Of a stretch of DNA of 64,000 bases, positions 1-11,300 are shown piece after piece; the first letter of the stretch is position 1; each line of letters begins with the position of its first letter. The stretch comes from Selaginella moellendorffii. Taxonomy: Eukaryota; Streptophyta; Lycopodiopsida; Selaginellales; Selaginellaceae. Location of the stretch: positions 3,400,826 to 3,464,825 of the forward strand of contig NW_003314264.1 of assembly GCF_000143415.4 (NCBI RefSeq). The letters are read 5' to 3'. Both the position numbers and the translations under genes were made by a program. The notes beneath the pieces are model-generated. The model did no database searches. It was not told where the DNA came from and was given only the letters and a program-made list of their open reading frames with translations.

Positions 1-790
1 TGTGTCCCCGGAAAGCTCCCAGCAACCCCAGCTCTCGGGCATCGCTCTGCATGGCCGAGACGAGCACCTCGGCCTCGATCAAGTACCTAGCCCGTGCGGA
101 AAATCCACCACGCAGCAAAATTGCTGCTTGAGAGGAACCAACTTCCAGTCTCTCGTCATAGCAAGGCCGGATCGAAGCTTTCCTGCGCCAGGAGAATCCA
201 AACGAAGCCTGCTTCTCCTGGAGTTTGAGTGAGAACCATGGGGTGGAAGAGCTCCAGCGTCGAGTCCGTCTGGCCATTGTAAGCATACGTCTCAAGCATC
301 GTGTTCTAGGCCACAGCCACTGCAGTCACTGTGTCAAGGCCATAGTCCAGGCCATCTGCGGCATCTCCTCAAAGACCGACTTTGCACGCTTGATTGCCCA
401 GTCTGGGTATAAGCGGCCAGTAGCGACGTCCACGATACTACATTGGCGCCGGGCATGGAGGGAAAGACCGCTTGGCCTCCTCGACATGCCCGCGCCGAGC
501 ATACGTCGCCGAGAGCAACGCAACCATGTCCCTACTTGGCATGTCCTCGAAGAAAAGCCTGGCTTCCTCCACACACCCGCCCCGGGCCTACGTTGATGTT
601 CATCATGTTCCACGAGCAAGGTGATACTGTCAAACACGATTCGTGCCTGCTGGACGTTTCCCTGCTTGCTGTAGTGCTGGAGCAATTGGAATGCCATTCT
701 TAAGAACCTGAGAGCGCGAAGTATGTCGAGCTGGGAAGAGCAAGTTTCCATCCAGAGCTCGGACCATCTGAAACAAAGAGTGAATCCAGT
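1..790 (-). pseudogene. Decayed PPR gene (PLS class), running off the left edge
   Basis: Reading the minus strand, PPR motifs appear in all three frames, so the gene is broken by several frameshifts. Near 640-700 one frame gives LLQHYSKQGNVQQARIVFDS. Near 500-590 another gives EEARLFFEDMPSRDMVALLS followed by TYARRGHVEEAK. Near 420-470 a third gives NVVSWTSLLAAYTQTGQ. Near 230-300 comes NTMLETYAYNGQTDSTLELF. The left end (about 1-60) resembles the E-domain phrase EAEVLVSAM...GLLGAFRGH, so only the far 3' end would lie outside the window. No single reading frame spans more than about two motifs. It looks like a once intronless PLS-E PPR gene that lost selection. Sequencing error could explain one shift but not this many. 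Confidence 0.8.
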
Positions 791-994
791 AAATCCAGAA
801 ACCAAAACCACCTCGCTTTTCGTTTTCTTTTCTTCTGCTGCTACATTGTAGACAACATGGAAGATATAGGATCAGTTAGGAAAACCAAACTTCCCCGGGG
901 ATAAAAGAGCCGCGCCATCGTGGTACGTATACTTACAAAATGATAACCGAGAGCCTACCTATGAACAAGACAGCGATGGTAAGCACTAAATAAT

Positions 995-2426
995 TTACTC
1001 TGTTGCAGCGGCAGCTCGGGCCGTGAGCAAAGGTTGGAGCGCTTTCACCACGATGCCCATGTTTGGCCTAAAGTCCGCCTCGTATTGCACGCACAGAGCG
1101 GCAACAGCGGCCATCTATGCAAGAAGAACGCAGTTGGAAGAACAGAAAAAAAAAAAGAAAAGAACTTACCTTGGCAGCTGCTTTTACAGGATACTCTCCT
1201 TTCAGCATTGGATCCACACATTGCTCGACTTTGTCTTCGCTAAGTCTGGGTGTGGCCTGTGATCGGATCAAACAACACGTTGAAGTACCAGATACCGCCA
1301 CTGAGCTTGTCAGCCTACTTACCCACGTTAAAAGGCTCTGCTGTTCACGAGGCTTTGAGTGATCCACTGGCTTTCTCCCAGTGAGGAGCTCCAACAAAAC
1401 CACGCCAAAGCTATAGACATCGCTCTTTTGTGTGAGCTGACCTGTCATAGCATATCTAAGCCAAAAAGCGTTAGACTGAGGCTTGGAAGTTATAACCGCT
1501 TACTCTGGAGCGTGGTAGCCGAAAGCTCCAAGTACACGAGTCGAGTGAAGCCTTGCGGCCGTGTCCGGTGCTTTATTGGAGAGATTGAAGTCGGCTATCT
1601 TTGCTGTGCAGTCGTCGAACAGGAGAACGTTACTGGACTTGATGTTACGGTGAATTAGTGGTGGAGAGACTTTTTCATGCAAATATTTGAGCCCCTTCGC
1701 AGCCCCTACTACGATCTTCACACGCTGGGTCCAATCCAACACCGGACCAGGCAAAGCACCTTTAACACCTTTTCTCCCTGGTGGGACATGACTCGTAAGA
1801 TTCGAACATCTTGAAAAGGCTCAAAACGTACCATGGAGTATGTCATGCAAGGAGCCCATCGTTGCAAACTCATACGCCAAAACACGGAGTGGTCCGTCAA
1901 CACAGTATCCAATAAGCTCAACAACGTTCTCATTCTTTAATCTCGATACCATGGAAATCTGAAGCACCACACGAATGAATAAAAAAGTAGAACGCTTGAA
2001 AAGCATACCTCAGCAAGAAACTCCTGATCAGGCTGTGAATTCTTGTCGAGCTTCTTTATCGCAGCTTGACCACTTCGCAACTCCGCAAGGTAAACTCGGC
2101 CATAGGATTCCTCACCGATGAGTGACTTGGGACCAAAATTCTCGGTGGCTTCTTTTAGCTCGTCAATACGAAGCATTGGAACAGCAATCGGTTGGACTCT
2201 GGCAGCTTGTCCAGCTCTATTTGCTCCTTCATTTGCTTTAGCAGCACCAGGGTTGCCTGAAAACCAAGCAAAGAACAATTATTTTCACACAGGAAAGGAT
2301 GAAGAACTTACCATTTCTCACAGTAGTGAACGGAGTATAACGCTCCCGACTGGCTGTGTGCCGTCTCCCAAGACAATCGCCTCGTGCTCGCTCTGATGCG
2401 GCACAAGAAGAGAAAGCGCATCCCAT
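995..2426 (-). CDS. Pti1-like receptor-like cytoplasmic kinase, possibly catalytically impaired
   Basis: Seven exons join in frame to a 367-aa protein: 2426-2312, 2256-2009, 1958-1832, 1777-1504, 1455-1323, 1256-1170 and 1114-995, all with GT-AG introns. The N-terminus MGCAFSSC predicts myristoylation at Gly2 and palmitoylation at the cysteines, so a plasma-membrane location is likely. The rest follows the plant Pti1 family closely: [14 protein letters not shown], the AIKKL lysine, [23 protein letters not shown], the YHAPEYAMTGQ activation-loop end, and a C-terminus with [12 protein letters not shown]. The family normally has ADFNLSN instead of DFG, and this is present. Two positions are unusual. 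The glycine loop reads GEESYG where the family has GEGSYG, and the catalytic loop reads IHRNIKSSN where it has HRD. Length and splicing are intact, so it may be a scaffold or pseudokinase in OXI1/AGC-type signalling, the known Pti1 context. Confidence 0.88.
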
Positions 2427-3650
2427 TGCTTCGCTAGACCTTGCCCCAGGTCAAAATATTTACCCTACACCTGGAAGAATCGTATCGATGTTAAGACGCC
2501 AGCTTTGACCGTGGTCAACGTGAGGCGGGTATTAGAGAAATGATTGCATTGGAATCTTCATATTAGTGGTGTTGATGAGGTGTTTGAGGACTATATGAAC
2601 TACAAGCTCTGAATAAGAATTAACAGGATGCAAGAGGCATGGCATAATTACTATGATATGTGGGTGTGTCAAACCACTTAAGGTTGGATATGATAATGTT
2701 TTATACAAAGCTAGATTGACTCAAAATTTTAACTTTTTCTGGTGTAATTATTTGGTATGGTTAACCAATTTAGAAAATGCAAAGGCTTTAATAACTAGTC
2801 TTTGATGGTGGAATTAACTTAAGAAACCTTGTGTTGTGAACAAGAAACCATTAGTGTCTATTATAAATGAGTTTAAAGCTGTTTTTCATCTATATTTTTT
2901 TACAAACTCCTTCCTCTTTTTTTTTATGTCATCTTGAGTTCATGTTTAAGGGCTCACTCAAATTCCAAACATGATTGAATGCTTGGAACTTGAATTCAAT
3001 AGGAGCATGACTCTCTACTGTTGTGCATTTAGCTCCACCACCATACCCAACTCCATTGCCACTCTATCCATAGCCACACTTGGATCCATTGCTCATCACA
3101 CTTAACTTAATGATCTAACCAAGTGCCCATAAATGTAAATGATATGTATTTATGTATATTCATATACAAAACACTTTAACCTAACTAAAAATTAAATGTA
3201 AATCTAAATTACATAAAACATGGGTATAAATAGGAGGTCTATTTATGTCTTTTGTTCTTAGAGTTGCTTATATCTTACACTTGTTCTTATAGGACATTTT
3301 TAGGTGGTGATTATGTTTTTTTCATTTTGATCAATTCTAGCATGCAATTGCTAGCTGTAATCCATAAATTTTCTGTTACTAATTTGTTAGTTTACCTCTT
3401 TTATCCTAGCTATAGTTAAGTTCTTTTGCCAAGGTCTTTTTTTATTATATTATCTCCTTAGTCTTATTTAACTTCAACTACTCACTGCAAAAATAATGAA
3501 GTGTTAGCCTTCTCTTTATAGATTTTTAGACTCTCTATTTCCCAATTTCTTTTCTTGGAATAGACTAAACTTAAAATTTGGGTATGCTCCCTACAAGCAT
3601 AAATAACCAAACACTAAACCTTTAGGATTTTAACATCCTTTGGTATAACA
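2427..3650. other. AT-rich intergenic DNA, no gene seen
   Basis: Upstream of the kinase gene the sequence turns AT-rich. I find no coding frame, RNA gene or clear repeat boundary here. The first 150 bases probably hold the kinase promoter. Confidence 0.5.
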
Positions 3651-3652
3651 AA

Positions 3653-3812
3653 ACTGTAAGCAATTAAAGAGAACAATTCAAAAAATGATCTATAATGTAT
3701 TAAATATAAAAAAATGCCCTTCTTTTTTCAATTGGTTAAGGGTCTTGAGATATTTGGGGTTAAATGTCCTTAATGTAACTTCTTAGAAAGTTTAAATTTA
3801 AAAGTTTACAAA
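3653..3812 (+). repeat. Decayed Cassandra-like LTR
   Basis: It begins with tgtaagcaattaaagagaac and ends near gtttaca. In between it carries caattggttaagggtctt and gagatatttggggttaaatg, which are the sense form of the LTR body seen at 4751-4944 and 5102-5296 on the other strand. The 5S-like portion is almost lost. It sits at the left end of dispersed repeat copy A, just as a similar LTR starts copy B. Confidence 0.6.
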
Positions 3813-4119
3813 AGTTTATAAATGGTATAAGAAATGTCATGAGTTTTAACTTCTATTTATGAAAGTGTAAAGTTGCAAGAAAGTTCTAAAATACAAATCC
3901 TAAAGCCCTAAAAATGGAGCCGAAAGGGTGCCACATGGTAGTGGCCGAAGCGAAAGCCAAACAAGAGTAACACGTTTGGACTAAAAACTTTGATTTGAAA
4001 AGTTGAAAGTGGGAATGGAACTCTTAACGAAATGCTTAAGGAATGAGCATGAAGTAAATAATAAGTGAGTCTTTAGAAAAGGGACACAAAAAGACCAACA
4101 CATAACACGTGGAAGTGTC

Positions 4120-4340
4120 GAGATGAAGTTTGAGATGGACTTAAGATGGAGTCCGAAATAGAGTTCAAGATGGACTTAAGATAGAGTCCGAGATGGACAT
4201 GAGATGGAGTCTGAGATGGACATAAGATGGAGTCTGAGATGGACATAAGATAGAATAAAGTCTAAAATGGAGTCAAGATGAAGTTCGAGATGGAGTCCAA
4301 AATGGAATTGAGACTAAGACTGAGACTGAGTCCGAATTTG
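4120..4340. repeat. Minisatellite of degenerate agatggagtc units
   Basis: A run of imperfect units of about 23-24 bp, each made of two half-units such as gagatggacataa and gatggagtct. The same degenerate minisatellite recurs at 26800-27120 in the other copy of the dispersed repeat, so it belongs to that repeat family. Confidence 0.7.
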
Positions 4341-4687
4341 AATACTAATACAAACTATTGGGTGATAGTCCAAAACAATCAGGAGGGAGGGTCAAAAGTA
4401 TAATAAAGACAATGTGGGGGTTGGACTCTAGTGGAATTATTTTGGGCAAGAAAGGCCAGTATAGCCTAGAAAGGCTATACCCATATATTAGGTGATGATA
4501 TAACCACTAGAAAGTCCCCACATATTAAGTGATGATATAACCACTAGAAAGTCCAAGGCTAAAGTGAATATGGATAAACAAGTGAGGTAGTTTAGTGAAG
4601 TGTTCAAGAGCCAGATTTATCTCCCCCAGGAGATCGAATGGTTGATATTCTCAATTTAAGTGTGGTTGATATTCCTAATGTAGCTTA

Positions 4688-4770
4688 TTGGAACTTTGCT
4701 CTAGCTACCTGTAAGATCCTTGAATTTATTGGAACTTTGCTCTAGCCATCTGTAAGATCCTTGAATTTGG
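4688..4770 (+). repeat. Short tandem duplication at the TRIM insertion edge
   Basis: A 42-43 bp unit beginning ttggaactttgctctagc and ending ctgtaagatccttgaattt occurs twice in a row, at about 4688-4729 and from 4730 on. It spans the outer edge of the LTR, so the first 19 bases of the LTR end are present twice. It probably arose by slippage or unequal exchange after insertion. Confidence 0.7.
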
Positions 4771-5296
4771 ATTTCCCAAGAGGTCACCCACCCAGTATTA
4801 TTCAAACCCAAGGACGCTTAACTCCAAATATCCCAAAACCCTTAACTGATTGGAAAAAGGGGTGCACTCTTGTTCATGGGCTCTTTCCTTTTATATTTGA
4901 ACCCCATAGATCATCTCTTAAGTCGTTCTTTTTGGTTGCTTACAATCCACCATGCTCTCTTGACACCCTACCCCTCGGGTCGAACCCACCCTCGGGTCGA
5001 GCCCAGTGGGAGTAAATTGGACCAGCCAGATGTCAATTAACATATGGTGTGATTCCCTAGCCAACCAACAGAGTTAGACTTGAGACCGCTTTGATACCAA
5101 CTGTAAGATCCTTGAATTTGGACTTCCCGGGAGGTCATCTAACCCAGTACTATTCAAACCCAAGGACATTTAACTCCAAATATCCCAAGACCCTTAACCG
5201 ATTGGAAAAAGGAGTGCACTTTTGTTCATTGGCCCTTTCCCTCTATATTTGAACCCCATGGATCATTTCTCAAGTCGTTCTCTTTGGTTGTTTACA
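4751..5296 (-). mobile_element. Cassandra-like TRIM retrotransposon with 5S rRNA-like LTRs
   Basis: A complete small LTR element on the minus strand. Its two LTRs are 5102-5296 (5' LTR, 195 bp) and 4751-4944 (3' LTR, 194 bp). They are highly similar and both run TGTAA...TTACA. Between them are only 157 bp without coding capacity. One base beyond the 5' LTR is TTGGTATCAAAGC, a one-mismatch match to the initiator-Met tRNA primer binding site TGGTATCAGAGC. The 3' LTR is preceded by a purine-rich stretch. Each LTR contains, in sense orientation, a segment matching the middle and 3' half of plant 5S rRNA (complement at 5121-5175 and 4771-4824), including AGTACTGGG and TGACCTCCCGGGAAGTCC. These traits define Cassandra TRIMs. 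The flanks CCATC and CCACC could be a mutated 5-bp target duplication. Confidence 0.85.
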
Positions 5297-6170
5297 CCAC
5301 CTAGCTAGGGCACCCAAATGTGGATGGTGAGAAGAGTACTCATGAGGCTCGTGTAGGGCTATAATGTTTTGAAATGTCGTCCTAAAGTCCTAGATTGTGG
5401 AAAGGAAGAGGAGCAATCCACTTATGTAGTGACTAAAGATGCAGTTATATAGCAAGGAAATCCTGGAGGTCATTAGGATATAATGGTCGGGCCTGTGGGC
5501 CTTGACTTAGTGGCAATGTTGATGAACACAGCTGTGGATAAAAAAGGATTTGGTGGGGATTGAAAAAGGGATATTAAGGAAGGTTATTCCCCATATCTGC
5601 AGGCATTCTAAGGATGTTAAGGAGTAAATCTGGGATGATCACTCATGGATGGATAACAAAGTCTTTAAAAGATGGGATTGTGATGCAAGTAATGTTGGAC
5701 TATCAGTATGACAAAGGTGAATGAGCATGGCTTTAACATAACAAGCTAATATGTCAATGGTACCTTTGGGTGTCAGTCATAAGATTGAACATGTGGAGCA
5801 CTTGGACCAAGTGCAAAGGTTGAGTAGCATAAATGTCATTTTCGAGGCTAGCAAGTCCTTAAGTCCAGAATAAGATTTATGAAGGTTGAGGGTGAAATTC
5901 TTATATGTGGTCGAAATTGTGGTCAAATGACTAAAGTATAATGGAAAAATTAATCATTTACAAAAGTGAGTTACAACTTTTACCTTCCATTTGCAAGGAT
6001 GTTCACAACAATTTCCATTGACAAGGGTATGAATTTACAAGAAAGTGAGTTATAATTTTTCCCTTCCATATGCGAAAGTGTTTATGAGGGTGTGGACTTA
6101 TAGTGAAGTGTGGCAAATTGTAAACACCCACCCATAACTACTAATCCTCAGTTCTAACTAATTTAGGGTT

Positions 6171-7310
6171 GGGACCTAAGGCAAAAAATTCTTTCAAGAC
6201 TAAGTCTTTTTCCTCATTCTCCTTATTTAAACGTGTTTTAGGATTTGATCACGTGATATGTATTCTCCTTATTTAGACATGTTTTAGGCTTTGACCACAT
6301 GGTATATATTAGTATTTAGACTTACACTTGAGAGTATAAGAGAGCAAATTCATCATAGCTGAGGTACTTTGGAATAGGCAAGATCAAAATATAATTAATG
6401 AACTCCCATTTGGTTAAGAATGATTATAACTCTTTTTTAATTAAATCTATTAATTGAATCACCTATTTATTTGTAGAAATTGGATAGATCCCTAAGGCAA
6501 CAGCCAACCACAATACTTTTGATTGTTCATCCACAATATAATCCTCAATTGAGATATAAGGTAGGTGAGAGATAAAACTAGTTATTTCCATACAATGTTT
6601 AGCTTTTCTTTTTGCAAACAATGTGTCCTAAACAATGATCTTTCTATCATCGAAATCAAACAAAAGATTCTACTGCCAATTGCATGCTTTGATAAATAGT
6701 GTGTGAATAAACCATGCTTACATATAAGCCACTTCAATATAATACCAGATTGATTATTGGCCTAGGAAATGCCACCTAATGTTCTTTAAAAAAGTTACTT
6801 TAAAACTATGAAGAATCTTCTCCCTCTTTATATTTATAATTTTACTTTTTGAATGCCATACCATGTACCATGCGCCAACACTTATGCCCCCCACCCACCC
6901 CTCACCCCCATACTCAAACAGGGGATTTGTCGCCCAGGCACCACACATTGCATCGCCAGGCATTTGGATTGTAATGGCAAAACAATGCAGGGTTTCACAT
7001 TATAGTACACAAACCAGGCACGAACAGTGGAAGCTATTGTGCTGGCGAGAGACATTTCTCTAGTGCAATTACGGAGAAAGGCAAAACCCTTGTGCCGAGA
7101 TCTCTTTGTAGATCACTCGGCCTTCTGACGCAATGAACAATCATCAATTCCCTGTTCTATCGTGGAGCATTATCTCGCCGAACTTACCGTCTAGACAAGA
7201 GGGTGCCTGTTTCACGCAAGTATAATCAGTAGAGACTGCTGTTTGAGAGAAATTACGTCATTTTCTCGTTACCTCAGATTCATCAATCATCCGGCTCTAA
7301 ACTACAGTTT
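6171..7310. other. AT-rich intergenic DNA and probable 3' flank of SNRNP27
   Basis: No coding frame with recognisable similarity. Base composition shifts from AT-rich to mixed near 6860, and the last 200 bases are probably the 3' UTR and terminator region of the SNRNP27-like gene that ends at 7311. Confidence 0.45.
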
Positions 7311-8028
7311 TCATCTGTTGAGCTCAGCGGGTAGCGGTCGGTTGAATCCTCCTGCAAGCAAGGAGCGGCGATAAATTCACAGGAAATCGAGAAACCATAA
7401 ATAAAAATAAAAAAACAATGCCCACCTCTTCTGTTCATGTACTGCCGCGGCTGGCGCTTGGAAGCCAGCTTCACCGCACTCTGGTTTGCATCAGGCACGC
7501 ATTTTCCCTGCAAGGAAGAAAACAAAAGAAAAGTTTTAGACCTCGACCAGACAGAATAAATGAACCAACCTTGGTGGAGTCGAAGTTGAGAGGAATGCCA
7601 AAGCTCTTCATCATGTCTTCTTCGTCCGCTAGAGGCTCCAAAGCCACGGGCTGTGGTGGCTGCTCCTGCGGCTTCTCTGTGGCGCTGGGCTTCACCTGTG
7701 CCTCTTTCTTTCGTTTTCCATCGTGCTTTTCGGGTGTCACGGACTTGGACCGTGCCCTCTTCCTGTAATCCCTGTGATTCCTGTCAACGGGCTCCCTATC
7801 CCGGCGATCCCTGTCCCAGTCCCGATTATCTCTGTCGCGCTCGCGATAATCCTTGTCACGCTCGCGATCGCGCTCGCGTTCGCGGCCTCGGTCTCGATCT
7901 CTTTCGCGCTCCCTGGCATTTCTGTAGCTGTGACCGCCGCCGCTCTTGTTATCCTTCTCTTTACTATGGTGATACTCACCGTCGCGGGGGTGCCGCTTCC
8001 TCTCTTCCCGCTCCCCCATCTCCTCCAA
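7311..8028 (-). CDS. U4/U6.U5 tri-snRNP 27 kDa protein (SNRNP27-like)
   Basis: Three exons (8028-7570, 7507-7426, 7351-7311) join in frame to 193 aa. Residues 1-110 are extremely charged, with runs of RD/RE/ERDR dipeptides typical of SR-like splicing factors. The conserved C-terminal SNRNP27 domain begins near residue 140: MMKSFGIPLNFDSTK, then GKCVPDANQSAVK, then KRQPRQYMNRRGGFNRPLP. This block is near-invariant in the family and sits at the catalytic centre region of the spliceosomal B complex. The gene is probably nuclear, acting in tri-snRNP function and 5' splice-site handover. A telo-box-type motif (aaaccctaa, 8034-8042) lies just upstream of the start codon, as is common in plant RNA-processing and translation genes. 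Confidence 0.92.
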
Positions 8029-8317
8029 GCCCTAAACCCTAACCTGGTAATGAGAGATCTGACCGTTAAATTCTAACGGATTAAGCTGTAAAACCAATGT
8101 TTATTTATAATCGCCTCTCTCGTGGTAAACAATTTCTTTTCTTTCCCACTCGAGCTGCTAAGAATGAATGTACAAATCTGCATGCCACAAGAAATGTTGG
8201 AAGAGCTGAGAAATCTCCAAGAAAAAAAAGAATTCCTCCAAGAGTAGGAAAAAATAAAGCTTTCACCTACAAACTCGTGCTCTGCTGCAAAAACTCTTCT
8301 CGCGCTCTCTCCGGTGG

Positions 8318-11300
8318 TCACAACAAGAGAAGATCTTTCGTGTCCTCCGAGTTGAGCCTGGATGCTAGAACGTTCGACCTTTGGAGCCGGAACTTTGGCT
8401 CCCGGTCTTGACTTCCCTGCCCGACTGAAGGACTAGAAACAGCAACTTGGTACCTCTTGCACGAGCTCGAGAGTGATCCTTTGTAGGAGAAGGCCAAGTT
8501 CACAGCTTTGCCGCGGTTGTCCAGGCCAACCGCCGGGCCTCCACCTTCCATGAAATCGTCCGGCAAAACGTTCATAAACTTGAGATTGATTTCCATGCTT
8601 CCTTTCGGTGGTATCATCCCTGAAGCGGGCGTAACCTGGAAGAACAGAAAAGCTTTCATAAACACACTCGGAGAAGTGTGTTACCTGTAACCAAGGTGGG
8701 AGCCCGAATCCAGCTCTAACCGTTACTCGAGCCGCTGCGCTTACAGTGGCTTCTGCTGGATCGCCTTCGCAGCGCAGCTCAAAGACTACGCACTGCCTGC
8801 TGCTCTCGTTGATTGCTTTGAGAATAGAAGGCACGCCGTCCTCGAGGATGATCTTGTTAGTGCTGACAACCGTCTCCGGTACAGAGTTGAGCTGATCCAT
8901 CCACTTCTGGACGTGAGGATTGTTCAACATTAGCTCGCAAAATGCTCTCCTCCTTGCTGCTTCGTTGATCACAGCAATGTCAACGTTAAGTAGACACCTC
9001 ACAGGTTTGTGGTCACTGTCTAGTGCATCCATACACGAGTCGTAGCTGCGGCCACATCCAACAATGAGTATAAAAACCATATGGAAAGATGAGACGGAGA
9101 GACACTAGCTTACGATATTACTGATGCTGACACTGGGTGCGAAAGATTAAATTTCTTCTTGGCTTCTGTCCCATCGTAGCTATCTCTAAAAATTACACGA
9201 TCACACCAAGCTGGTATCCGTTTCTTCTCACTTGAATCATAGCCTGGAGCGGAACAAAGACATCAACCTAAAGTCACCAATAGAACGAGGCTTACCGAGA
9301 GGGTTACTGTATCCCTTGTCAAACTTGTAAGTTGGCTGGAATCGTAGGGGGCCCTCTCGCATTCCCTGGAAAACTCTTCCACCGGTCATCTCTATACGTA
9401 GTTGATCCTTTGGAAGTAAAACTTCCCATTGTCTGGACGATATCAAGTCTATTGCGTCTTCATACGCAAGATCATCTATCCTGTAGTTGAAGTCTCCAAC
9501 CCAAACAATCATGTCCGCATCCGCTAGATCGGGCATCACTGCTTCTATGACGGTTTCCGACTCCTGGAAGCCACACAGCTTTCAGTTTCCATCTTTAAAC
9601 CAAAAACAAATCACGAATCCTTACCACTACCTCCTTTCCCACTTCCTGTCCGTCAGGAGACGCAGTTTTACGCACGGTTGCCCCACGGAATGCTGTAGAG
9701 AGCGCATTTGGATTGACACAATTGCTCCACAATGTTAGCTAGATCCCAAGATGAGGACCTATTGGATTCAGTCAAACAGAACTCCAATAAGGTTTAGGTA
9801 AGACATGCAAGCAGCTCGGTAAAATTATAAACGACTTAAGCAAGTACCTGATCCACCGGAAGAACGACCAAATTTCATCTGATGGTAAATGTGCTCAAAA
9901 TCCGCGTTTCGTCGACCAACGGCATCCATGTGTGCAGCCAAGTGACTGCTTAAAAAACAAAAAGTTCTTCTGTAAAGGAGGATTTTAACTCCTACTCCTC
10001 CCTAAACAAGACAAGCGTTTGAGAAAAATGCCACAAAAGTTGAAACACTCACTTTGTTACCAAGAGCACGGCCAAACCCACAGGGAACAGCTGCAGCATC
10101 GATCTCTCCAACAAAAGGAATAAGTTCGTTTCGGACCCTGCCCAAGAAAAATGAAAAGAAAAAAGTTCAGAACAGAACACAAGATAGCACTTGGCGGACT
10201 TAGTCATTTACCAGACACCAATAAGAATCCCAGCAAGTTGACGCGAACCAACACGAACAAAGTCCTGGTTCTCACCCAGAGCTGCACCGAGATTATCCAG
10301 CCACCATTGTCCATTCGCACTGCTCTTCTCTTGCAATCCTACCTGTAAAGAAACCATGTCGACGCAAATCAACAAGTTTTCTCATACCGTTTCTTTTGCT
10401 GCTGCCATGGCAATAGCTCCGGCACTCATCTCGGTCTCCTGCAGTCCTACAAACACAACGCCAGCGTGTGTCGCAGATGCTAGCCACATCTGCATGGATT
10501 TCAAGCTCGCCTTCTCCTCTGCTACATTCCAAGTTCCTGCTAGAATTTTAAAAGTTCTTTCTTGCGTGTATGTTTCTGCCTTGGACTGCATCTCGATCTG
10601 AAGTATCCCATCAATTGGACAAGGCGATCCGATATTCCAACCGCGAATGCCACCGTGAAGAGCCATTGTGAACACGAAACTCCCACACTTTTCCATATGG
10701 ACAATAGCGGCACTGTGAGCTATCCACACCCCGAGGACCTTGCCTGTATCTGCAAGCACTTGAATTCGACCGTCCGCATAGCCCACCCAGATTCTAGTGC
10801 CCACCGCACACAAGCTGCGAACGGGAACCGGTATGAAGATGGTTGCCTGTAACCTGTTGCCCAGTCCATCCCATTGAATGATCATTCCACTTGGATATCC
10901 TCCCCATACTGTTCCATCAACTGCGGCCACCAATGCGTCCACCTTCTTACTATCGTCGCCACCTTGACCACCGCTGGCAGCCCGTCGAACAGCATCAGCA
11001 GCTCCAATAACGCGCTGGAAAAAGCTTAACGTACCAGCTTTTTCTTTCTTTGATGCTTTCGACATCGAGGACCTGACATCATCGTCCCACATACTGTCCC
11101 GAACAGGAGAAATATCTGGGCTGGAGAATTCGGACTGAACACTCGGCCCAAAAACTTTTAACACGTCCCTTGTTCTCGCATCCCTGCCAGAGAATCTACT
11201 CATTAGTCAAAAACCAATAAAAAGTTTCCACAACTTTTTACCATATCGCAAGAGCGAGCGGTCCGCCGCTCCAAACTCTCCCATTCGCGTGCTCCGACAG

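Larger units (their letters stand above)
3651..6170 (+). repeat. Dispersed non-coding repeat, copy A (interrupted by a TRIM element)
   Basis: This block is collinear over about 2 kb with 26090-28100. Shared landmarks include: an LTR-like start at 3653-3812; a stretch around the phrase acacgtttggactaaaa (about 3970); a minisatellite built on agatggagtc (4120-4340); the stretch around tagtggaatta (4430); cacccaaatgtggatgg (5311); tatgtagtgactaaag (5423); the GGGCCTTGACTTA stretch near 5500; and gcattctaaggatgtt (5602). No reading frame spans it. It is likely a non-autonomous retroelement or an old duplicated intergenic block. It is split at 4751-5296 by a younger TRIM insertion that copy B lacks. 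Confidence 0.65.

Noticed and set aside
4120-4340. CRISPR-like repeat-spacer array
   Set aside because: Units are contiguous and degenerate without unique spacers; the window is plant nuclear DNA.
4771-4824. Possible 5S rRNA gene
   Set aside because: Only the middle and 3' half are similar and the segment lies inside both LTRs of a TRIM; no complete 5S gene or tandem 5S array is present.
4761-5015. 84-codon plus-strand frame across the TRIM
   Set aside because: It crosses LTR and interior of a non-coding element; no gag-pol similarity.
7653-8076. Long plus-strand frames opposite SNRNP27
   Set aside because: They mirror the RD/RE-rich repeats of SNRNP27, whose conserved C-terminal domain and splice sites fix the coding strand.
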